A DNA stretch of 64,000 bases. Origin: Pseudomonas sp. 8AS. GTDB taxonomy: Bacteria; Pseudomonadota; Gammaproteobacteria; Pseudomonadales; Pseudomonadaceae. Positions 57,492 through 64,000 of the stretch are shown here, in pieces. Position numbers and translations under genes: made by a program. The notes beneath the pieces were generated by a model. That model searched no databases, was not told the DNA's origin, and saw nothing but the letters and a program-made list of their open reading frames with translations. The stretch spans positions 1,574,525 to 1,638,524 of the forward strand of contig NZ_LR733406.1 in assembly GCF_902506505.1 (NCBI RefSeq), written 5' to 3'. Position 1 is the first letter of the stretch; every line of letters starts with the position of its first letter.

Positions 57492-60400
57492 ATGAGCCAC
57501 CTACTCGACCAGCTGCGCTTCTTCAATCGCAAGCAAGGTGAGTTCGCCGACGGTCATGGCGAGACCCGCAAGGAGTCGCGCGACTGGGAGAACGTCTACC
57601 GCTCGCGCTGGCAGTACGACAAGATCGTGCGTTCCACCCACGGGGTGAACTGCACCGGGTCGTGCTCCTGGAAGATCTACGTGAAGAACGGCCTGATCAC
57701 CTGGGAAACCCAGCAGACCGACTACCCGCGCACCCGCAACGACCTGCCCAACCACGAGCCGCGCGGCTGCCCGCGCGGTGCCAGCTACAGCTGGTACATC
57801 TACAGTGCCAACCGCCTGAAGTACCCGAAGATCCGCAAGCCGCTGCTCAAGCTGTGGCGCGAGGCGCGTCTGACCCTGTCGCCGGTGGAGGCCTGGGCCA
57901 GCATCGTCGAGGACCCGGTCAAGGCGCAGAGCTACAAGAGCAAGCGCGGCATGGGCGGCTTCATCCGCTCCAGCTGGGACGAGGCCAACGAGATCATCGC
58001 CGCCTCCAACGTCTACACCGTCAAGCAGTACGGCCCGGACCGCGTGGTCGGCTTCTCGCCGATCCCGGCCATGTCCATGGTCAGCTACGCCGCAGGCAGC
58101 CGTTACCTGTCGCTGATCGGCGGCGTGTGCCTGTCCTTCTATGACTGGTATTGCGACCTGCCTCCCGCGTCGCCACAAGTCTGGGGCGAGCAGACCGACG
58201 TGCCGGAATCGGCCGACTGGTACAACTCCAACTACATCATCGCCTGGGGTTCCAACGTCCCGCAGACCCGTACCCCGGACGCCCACTTCTTCACCGAGGT
58301 GCGCTACAAGGGCACCAAGACCGTGGCCATCACCCCGGACTACGCGGAAGTCGCCAAGCTCACCGACCTCTGGCTCAACCCCAAGCAGGGCACCGACGCG
58401 GCGCTGGCCCAGGCCTTCGCCCACGTGATCTTCAAGGAATTCCACCTGGAGAAACCGAGCGCCTACTTCACCGACTACGCCAAGCGCTACACCGACCTGC
58501 CGGTGCTGGTGCTGCTCAAGGACCAGGCCGGTCGCCTGCAGGCCGACCGTTTCCTGCGTGCCAGCGACCTCACCGACAACCTGGGCCAGGACAACAACCC
58601 GGAATGGAAGACCATCGCCGTTGACGCCAGTGGCGAGCTGGTATCGCCGCTGGGCTCGATCGGCTACCGCTGGGGCGAGAAGGGCAAGTGGAACATCGAG
58701 GCCCGTGAAGGCCGCGAGGGTCGCGAGATCGACCTCAAACTGAGCCAGATCGACAGCGGTGAAGTGGCCGAGGTGGCCTTCCCCTACTTCGGTGGTCAGG
58801 TGCACGAGCACTTCGCCCATGTCGAAGGCGAGGAAGTCCAGCTGCGCCGCGTGCCGGTGCGCTCGATCAGCCTGGCCGACGGCAGCAGCGCCAAGGTCGC
58901 CAGCGTGTTCGATCTGATGGCCGCCAACCTGGGCATCGACCGTGGCCTGGGCGGCAGCAACGTCGCACGCAGCTACGACGACGCCAGCGTGCCGGGCACC
59001 CCGGCCTGGCAGGAGCTGATCACCGGTGTCAGCCGCGAGAAGGCGATCCAGATCGCCCGCGAGTTCGCCGACAACGCCGACAAGACCCATGGCCGTTCCA
59101 TGATCATCGTCGGTGCGGCGATGAACCACTGGTACCACATGGACATGAACTACCGCGGCCTGATCAACATGCTGATGTTGTGCGGCTGCGTCGGCCAGAC
59201 CGGCGGTGGCTGGGCCCACTACGTCGGCCAGGAAAAGCTGCGTCCGCAGTGCGGCTGGCTGCCGCTGGCCTTCGGCCTGGACTGGAGCCGTCCGCCGCGG
59301 CAGATGAACGGCACCAGCTTCTTCTACAACCACAGCTCGCAGTGGCGCCACGAGAAGATGAGCATTCACGAGGTGCTCTCGCCGCTGGCTGATAAATCCG
59401 CGTATCCCGAGCATATGCTCGACTACAACATCCGCGCCGAACGCGCCGGCTGGCTGCCCAGCGCGCCGCAGCTGAACAAGAACCCGCTGCAGATCACCCG
59501 CGACGCCAAGGCCGCCGGCATGGAGCCCAAGGAGTACGTGGTCAATGCGCTCAAGCAGGGTTCGCTGCGTTTCGCCTGCGAACAGCCGGACAACCCGGTC
59601 AACTTCCCGCGCAACATGTTTATCTGGCGTTCCAACCTGCTGGGTAGCTCGGGCAAGGGCCACGAGTACATGCTCAAGTACCTGCTCGGTACCAAGAACG
59701 GCGTGATGAACGAGGACCTCGGCAAGCGCGGCGGCTTCAAGCCCAACGAAGCCGAGTGGCAGGACGACGGCGCCATCGGCAAGCTCGACCTGGTCACCAC
59801 CCTCGACTTCCGCATGTCCTCGACCTGCGTGTATTCCGACATCGTCCTGCCGACCGCCACCTGGTACGAGAAGGACGACATGAACACCTCGGACATGCAC
59901 CCCTTCATCCACCCACTGTCGGCCGCCATCGACCCGGCCTGGGAAGCGCGTTCGGACTGGGAGATCTACAAGGGCATCGCCAAGTCCTTCTCGGAAATGG
60001 CCAAGGGTCACCTGGGCGTCGAGCAGGACCTGGTCACCGTGCCGCTGCTGCACGACAGCCCCGGCGAACTGGCCCAGCCGTTCGGCGGCACCGACTGGAA
60101 AACCGCCGGCGAAACGCCGATCCCGGGCAAGAACTGCCCGAACATGGCGGTGGTCGAGCGCGACTACCCGAACACCTACAAGAAGTTCACCTCCCTCGGC
60201 CCGCTGCTGGACAAGCTGGGCAACGGCGGCAAGGGCATCAACTGGAACACCGAGGATGAGGTCGAGTTCCTCGGCGAGCTGAACTACAAGGTGCGCGAGG
60301 AGGGCGTCAGCCAGGGCCGGCCGAAGATCGAGTCGGCCATCGATGCGGCCGAGGTGATTCTCTCCCTGGCCCCGGAAACCAACGGCCACGTCGCCGTCAA

Positions 60401-61244
60401 GGCCTGGGCCGCGTTGTCGGAATTCACCGGCCTGGATCACAGCCACCTGGCGCTGCCCAAGGAGCACGAGGCGATCCGCTTCCGCGACATCCAGGCGCAG
60501 CCGCGCAAGATCATCTCCAGCCCGACCTGGTCCGGCCTGGAAGACGAGCACGTCAGCTACAACGCCGGCTACACCAACGTCCACGAGTACATCCCGTGGC
60601 GCACCATCACCGGTCGCCAGCAGTTCTACCAGGATCATCCGTGGATGCAGGCCTTCGGCGAGCAGCTGATGAGCTACCGGCCGCCGATCAACACCCGCAG
60701 CATCGGTTACGTGAAGGGCAAGAAGTCCAACGGCAATCCGGAGATCGTCCTCAACTGGATCACCCCGCACCAGAAGTGGGGCATCCACAGCACCTACACC
60801 GACAACCTGATCATGCTCACCCTGAGCCGTGGCGGGCCGATCGTGTGGATGAGCGAGATCGACGCGAAGAAGGCCGGCATCGAGGACAACGACTGGATCG
60901 AGTGCTTCAACGCCAACGGTGCGCTGGTCGCCCGCGCGGTGGTCAGCCAGCGGGTCAAGGAGGGCATGGTGATGATGTACCACGCCCAGGAACGCATCGT
61001 GAACATGCCTGGCAGCGAGACCACCAAGACCCGCGGCGGCCACCACAACTCGGTGACCCGCGTGGTCCTGAAACCCACCCACATGATCGGCGGCTACGCG
61101 CAGCTGGCCTACGGCTTCAACTACTACGGCACCGTGGGCTGCAACCGTGACGAGTTCGTCGTGGTGCGCAAGATGGACAAGATCGACTGGCTCGACGGCC
61201 CCAACGGCGACGACCTGCCGCAACCCCTGCCGCAAGATATCTGA
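57492..61244 (+). CDS. narG: Respiratory nitrate reductase alpha subunit NarG
   Basis: NarG, 1250 residues, holds the bis-MGD molybdenum site facing the cytoplasm and reduces nitrate to nitrite. The FS0 iron-sulfur ligands are His50, Cys54, Cys58 and Cys93 (STHGVNCTGSCSW, RGCPRGA). The Mo-ligand Asp lies in LSFYDWYCDLPP. Length and sequence are typical. It works with NarH and NarI; Moco comes from the moa/moe genes and molybdate from modABC in this window. Confidence 0.98.
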   Translation: MSHLLDQLRFFNRKQGEFADGHGETRKESRDWENVYRSRWQYDKIVRSTHGVNCTGSCSWKIYVKNGLITWETQQTDYPRTRNDLPNHEPRGCPRGASYSWYIYSANRLKYPKIRKPLLKLWREARLTLSPVEAWASIVEDPVKAQSYKSKRGMGGFIRSSWDEANEIIAASNVYTVKQYGPDRVVGFSPIPAMSMVSYAAGSRYLSLIGGVCLSFYDWYCDLPPASPQVWGEQTDVPESADWYNSNYIIAWGSNVPQTRTPDAHFFTEVRYKGTKTVAITPDYAEVAKLTDLWLNPKQGTDAALAQAFAHVIFKEFHLEKPSAYFTDYAKRYTDLPVLVLLKDQAGRLQADRFLRASDLTDNLGQDNNPEWKTIAVDASGELVSPLGSIGYRWGEKGKWNIEAREGREGREIDLKLSQIDSGEVAEVAFPYFGGQVHEHFAHVEGEEVQLRRVPVRSISLADGSSAKVASVFDLMAANLGIDRGLGGSNVARSYDDASVPGTPAWQELITGVSREKAIQIAREFADNADKTHGRSMIIVGAAMNHWYHMDMNYRGLINMLMLCGCVGQTGGGWAHYVGQEKLRPQCGWLPLAFGLDWSRPPRQMNGTSFFYNHSSQWRHEKMSIHEVLSPLADKSAYPEHMLDYNIRAERAGWLPSAPQLNKNPLQITRDAKAAGMEPKEYVVNALKQGSLRFACEQPDNPVNFPRNMFIWRSNLLGSSGKGHEYMLKYLLGTKNGVMNEDLGKRGGFKPNEAEWQDDGAIGKLDLVTTLDFRMSSTCVYSDIVLPTATWYEKDDMNTSDMHPFIHPLSAAIDPAWEARSDWEIYKGIAKSFSEMAKGHLGVEQDLVTVPLLHDSPGELAQPFGGTDWKTAGETPIPGKNCPNMAVVERDYPNTYKKFTSLGPLLDKLGNGGKGINWNTEDEVEFLGELNYKVREEGVSQGRPKIESAIDAAEVILSLAPETNGHVAVKAWAALSEFTGLDHSHLALPKEHEAIRFRDIQAQPRKIISSPTWSGLEDEHVSYNAGYTNVHEYIPWRTITGRQQFYQDHPWMQAFGEQLMSYRPPINTRSIGYVKGKKSNGNPEIVLNWITPHQKWGIHSTYTDNLIMLTLSRGGPIVWMSEIDAKKAGIEDNDWIECFNANGALVARAVVSQRVKEGMVMMYHAQERIVNMPGSETTKTRGGHHNSVTRVVLKPTHMIGGYAQLAYGFNYYGTVGCNRDEFVVVRKMDKIDWLDGPNGDDLPQPLPQDI

Positions 61245-61255
61245 GGACTGATGCC

Positions 61256-62794
61256 ATGAAGATTCGCTCACAAATTGGCATGGTGTTGAACCTGGACAAG
61301 TGCATCGGTTGCCACACCTGTTCGATCACCTGCAAGAACGTCTGGACCAGCCGCGAAGGCATGGAATACGCCTGGTTCAACAACGTCGAGACCAAGCCCG
61401 GTATCGGCTACCCGAAAGAGTGGGAAAACCAGGACAAGTGGAAGGGCGGCTGGGTCCGCAACAAGGACGGCTCGATCAATCCGAAGATCGGCGGCAAGTT
61501 CCGCGTGCTGGCGAACATCTTCGCCAACCCGGACCTGCCGAGCATCGACGACTACTACGAGCCGTTCGACTTCGACTACCAGCACCTGCACACCGCGCCG
61601 CTCGGCGACCACCAGCCGACCGCCCGGCCGCGCTCGCTGATCAGCGGCAAGCGCATGGAGAAGATCGAGTGGGGCCCGAACTGGGAGGAGATTCTCGGTA
61701 CCGAGTTCGCCAAGCGGCGCAAGGACAAGAACTTCGACCAGGTGCAGGCCGATATCTACGGCGAGTATGAAAACACCTTCATGATGTACCTGCCGCGCCT
61801 GTGCGAGCACTGCCTCAACCCGGCGTGCGCGGCCTCGTGCCCGAGCGGGGCGATCTACAAGCGCGAGGAGGACGGCATCGTCCTCATCGACCAGGAGAAG
61901 TGCCGCGGCTGGCGCATGTGCATCAGCGGCTGCCCGTACAAGAAGATCTACTTCAACTGGAAGAGCGGCAAATCCGAGAAGTGCATCTTCTGCTACCCGC
62001 GCATCGAAGCCGGCATGCCCACCGTGTGCTCGGAAACCTGCGTGGGTCGCATCCGCTACCTGGGCGTGCTGCTGTATGACGCCGACCGCATCCATGAGGT
62101 GGCCAGCACGCCGAACGAGCAGGACCTGTACCAGAAGCAGCTGGACATCTTCCTCGACCCGTTCGATCCCAAGGTGATCAAGCAGGCCCTGGCCGATGGC
62201 GTGCCGATGTCGGTGATCGAGTCCGCGCAGAAGTCGCCGGTGTACAAGATGGCCGTGGACTGGAAGCTGGCCCTGCCGCTGCACCCGGAATACCGCACCC
62301 TGCCGATGGTCTGGTATGTGCCGCCGCTGTCGCCGATCCAGAACGCCGCCACCGCCGGCAAGGTCAGCATGGACGGCGTGCTGCCGGACGTCGACAGCCT
62401 GCGCATCCCGCTGCGCTACCTGGCCAACCTGCTCACCGCCGGTGACGTGCAGCCGGTCAAGCTGGCCCTCAAGCGTCTGCTGGCGATGCGTGCCTACAAG
62501 CGCGCCGAGCAGGTCGATGGCGTGCAGGACCTCAAGGTGCTGCAGGACGTCGGGCTGTCGGTGGCCCAGGTCGAGGACATGTACCGCTACCTGGCCATCG
62601 CCAACTACGAGGATCGCTTCGTGATCCCCACCGCGCACCGCGAGGAGGCCATGAGCGACGCCTTCGCCGAGCGTTCCGGTTGCGGCTTCAGCTTCGGCAG
62701 CGGCTGCAGCGGCAGCTCCGACACCAATATGTTCGGGGCGAAGAAGGCCAACCAGCGCGACATCCTGAAAACCGTGCAGTTGTGGGAGGACTGA
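61256..62794 (+). CDS. narH: Respiratory nitrate reductase beta subunit NarH
   Basis: The 512-residue electron-transfer subunit shows the cysteine motifs of four clusters: CIGCHTCSITCKNVW, CEHCLNPACAASCPSG, CRGWRMCISGCPYKK (with Trp in place of one Cys, giving the [3Fe-4S] cluster) and CIFCYPRIEAGMPTVCSETC. It passes electrons from NarI to NarG. It starts 11 bases after narG. Confidence 0.98.
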   Translation: MKIRSQIGMVLNLDKCIGCHTCSITCKNVWTSREGMEYAWFNNVETKPGIGYPKEWENQDKWKGGWVRNKDGSINPKIGGKFRVLANIFANPDLPSIDDYYEPFDFDYQHLHTAPLGDHQPTARPRSLISGKRMEKIEWGPNWEEILGTEFAKRRKDKNFDQVQADIYGEYENTFMMYLPRLCEHCLNPACAASCPSGAIYKREEDGIVLIDQEKCRGWRMCISGCPYKKIYFNWKSGKSEKCIFCYPRIEAGMPTVCSETCVGRIRYLGVLLYDADRIHEVASTPNEQDLYQKQLDIFLDPFDPKVIKQALADGVPMSVIESAQKSPVYKMAVDWKLALPLHPEYRTLPMVWYVPPLSPIQNAATAGKVSMDGVLPDVDSLRIPLRYLANLLTAGDVQPVKLALKRLLAMRAYKRAEQVDGVQDLKVLQDVGLSVAQVEDMYRYLAIANYEDRFVIPTAHREEAMSDAFAERSGCGFSFGSGCSGSSDTNMFGAKKANQRDILKTVQLWED

Positions 62795-62796
62795 GC

Positions 62797-63552
62797 ATGC
62801 AAATTCTCAAGGTGATTTCCCTGTTGCTCGACTACCCCACCGAGGCCCTGCGCGATGCGCAGGGTGAACTGGATGAAGCCATCGGCCGCGCCCGCGAGAT
62901 CAGCCCGGAGCAGCGCAGTGCGCTGATCGAGCTGCTCGAGGAGCTGAGCAGTGGCGACCTGATGGACGTGCAGGAGCGCTACTGCGAGCTGTTCGACCGC
63001 GGTCGCTCACTGTCGCTGCTGCTGTTCGAACACGTGCATGGCGAATCGCGCGACCGTGGTCAGGCCATGGTCGACCTGATGGCCCAGTACGAGCAGGCCG
63101 GCTTCGCCATCGGCGTGCGCGAGCTGCCCGACTACATCCCGCTGTATCTGGAGTACCTGGCCACCCGCGAAGACCTTGAGGCCCGCGAGGGCCTGGCCGA
63201 TGTATCCCATCTGCTGGCCTTGCTGGCCGCGCGGCTGGATGAGCGCGAATGCCCCTACGCCGCCTGCTTCCAGGCCCTGCTGCAGATTGCCGGCGTGCAG
63301 CCGCAGCAGGCCGTGGCCGAGGTGCGCGAGCAGGTCGCCGCGGAAGTGCGCGACGACTCGCTGGAGGCGCTGGACAAGATCTGGGAGGAGGAGGCCGTGG
63401 ACTTCATGCAGGCCGAGCAGCAGGACCGCTGCCCGAGCCAGACCACGCTGCCGGGCAAGGTGCGTGAGGAAGTGCCGGTGCCGTTGCACTGGGTGGATTT
63501 CAAGGTCGATGGGCCGGCCGTGACGGTGGCCCCGGAGGTGCGCAATGTCTAA
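62797..63552 (+). CDS. narJ: Nitrate reductase assembly chaperone NarJ
   Basis: NarJ holds NarG for Moco insertion and membrane attachment and is not part of the final enzyme. The 251-residue all-helical protein has LLLFEHVHGESRDRGQAMVD and LPDYIPLYLEYLA of the family. The ATG at 62797 lies two bases after narH; the end overlaps narI by eight bases. Confidence 0.96.
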   Translation: MQILKVISLLLDYPTEALRDAQGELDEAIGRAREISPEQRSALIELLEELSSGDLMDVQERYCELFDRGRSLSLLLFEHVHGESRDRGQAMVDLMAQYEQAGFAIGVRELPDYIPLYLEYLATREDLEAREGLADVSHLLALLAARLDERECPYAACFQALLQIAGVQPQQAVAEVREQVAAEVRDDSLEALDKIWEEEAVDFMQAEQQDRCPSQTTLPGKVREEVPVPLHWVDFKVDGPAVTVAPEVRNV

Positions 63553-64000
63553 CGTCAATCTGCTGTTGTTCGGGATCTATCCCTATATCGCCCTGGCCAT
63601 CTGCATCATCGGCAGCTGGGCGCGCTTCGACCTGTCGCAGTACAGCTGGAAGGCCGGCTCCAGCCAGCTGTTCAACCGCACCGCGGCGGAGCAGCGCTAT
63701 ATGCGCGCGGCCAGCAACCTGTTCCACGTCGGCGTGCTGTTCGTCCTGGCCGGTCACTTCGTCGGCCTGCTGACTCCCGAGGCGATCTACCACAAGGTCA
63801 TCAGCACCCAGAACAAGCAGCTGCTGGCCATGGTTTCCGGCGGCTTCTTCGGCTTCCTGTGCCTGATCGGCCTGCTCATGCTGCTCAAGCGGCGGCTGTT
63901 CGACGATCGCGTGCGGGCCAGCTCCAACGCCTCCGACATCATGATCCTGCTGGTGCTGCTGGCGCAGCTGGTGCTCGGCCTGCTGACCATCGTCGCCTCG
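63545..64000 (+). CDS. narI: Respiratory nitrate reductase gamma subunit NarI, N-terminal part
   Basis: The first 152 codons are present and the gene runs off the window. NarI is the cytochrome b subunit that takes electrons from quinol. Membrane helices start at about residues 5-25 and 55-77; candidate heme ligands include His61 and His71 (LFHVGVLFVLAGHFVGL). Overlap with narJ supports coupling. Confidence 0.96.
   Translation, partial: MSNVNLLLFGIYPYIALAICIIGSWARFDLSQYSWKAGSSQLFNRTAAEQRYMRAASNLFHVGVLFVLAGHFVGLLTPEAIYHKVISTQNKQLLAMVSGGFFGFLCLIGLLMLLKRRLFDDRVRASSNASDIMILLVLLAQLVLGLLTIVAS

Noticed and set aside
57501..61271. A 1256-codon open frame on the minus strand
   Set aside because: It lies exactly opposite narG and narG's start and stop regions; it is the mirror frame that GC-rich third positions create, with low-complexity His/Val/Asp-rich product and no motif.

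Overview
The window looks like the chromosome of a nitrate-respiring, NO-reducing Pseudomonas. The evidence is high GC with GC-ending codons, a queC / tRNA-Lys / nadA / M48 protease / TusA / bcp / gcvR / dapA / bamC / purC order that from memory follows the P. aeruginosa PA0976 and PA1004-PA1013 order, and a narXL-narK1K2GHJI locus of Pseudomonas type. No species is claimed.

Layout. (1) 1-8.1 kb is core housekeeping: the queC end, tRNA-Lys(TTT), nadA, a BepA-like chaperone-protease, a TusA-like sulfurtransferase, bcp, gcvR, dapA, bamC, a purC of the unexpected long type, and tRNA-Ser(CGA). (2) 8.1-19.7 kb is an accessory island behind tRNA-Ser. It starts with a truncated tyrosine integrase, an IS1111-type IS110-family element with recognisable subterminal repeats, a dead IS5-family transposase and the tail of a YgjP-type metallopeptidase. 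It then carries a tight run of secreted or membrane proteins: a lipoprotein, a glycerophosphodiesterase-like protein, a second lipoprotein, a 593-residue membrane protein, a small membrane protein, a YwqK/ankyrin lipoprotein and a DUF6694-like lipoprotein. Three small unknown genes follow on the minus strand. Composition becomes AT-rich from about 15.1 kb. (3) 19.7-24.8 kb holds two translationally coupled LysR regulators, a glutathione-S-transferase and a PNPOx/FNR/ferredoxin fusion flavoprotein. (4) 24.8-31.8 kb holds a PlpD-like patatin autotransporter, a DUF4105 protein, rlhA and an acyl-CoA dehydrogenase.

(5) 31.8-64 kb is a nitrate-respiration and NO-detoxification supercluster. A quinol-type NO reductase and its di-iron companion (norA/ytfE) sit behind a good sigma-54 promoter, divergent from norR. 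Molybdenum-cofactor genes (moaC, moaD, moaE, moaB, moeA) run into ubiUVT for oxygen-independent ubiquinone synthesis. A PilJ-type chemoreceptor (McpN-like), dnr, a soluble tandem-PilJ periplasmic protein, a porin, the molybdate transporter modABC, a beta carbonic anhydrase, narXL, narK1K2 and narGHJ follow, and narI is cut by the window end.

How the parts fit. Molybdate uptake and Moco synthesis serve NarG, UbiUVT supplies quinone without oxygen, NarK1/K2 move nitrate and nitrite, and NorB/NorA/NorR handle NO. Candidate Anr/Dnr boxes (TTGA-N6-TCAA) lie before norR, moaD, the DUF3079 gene and moaB, ubiU, the porin and narK1, most with a plausible -10 at the right distance. NarL-type 7-2-7 sites lie before narX/narK1 and dnr, and an IHF consensus lies between narX and narK1. 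All functional calls come from reading the sequence and remembered family features; no database search was run.
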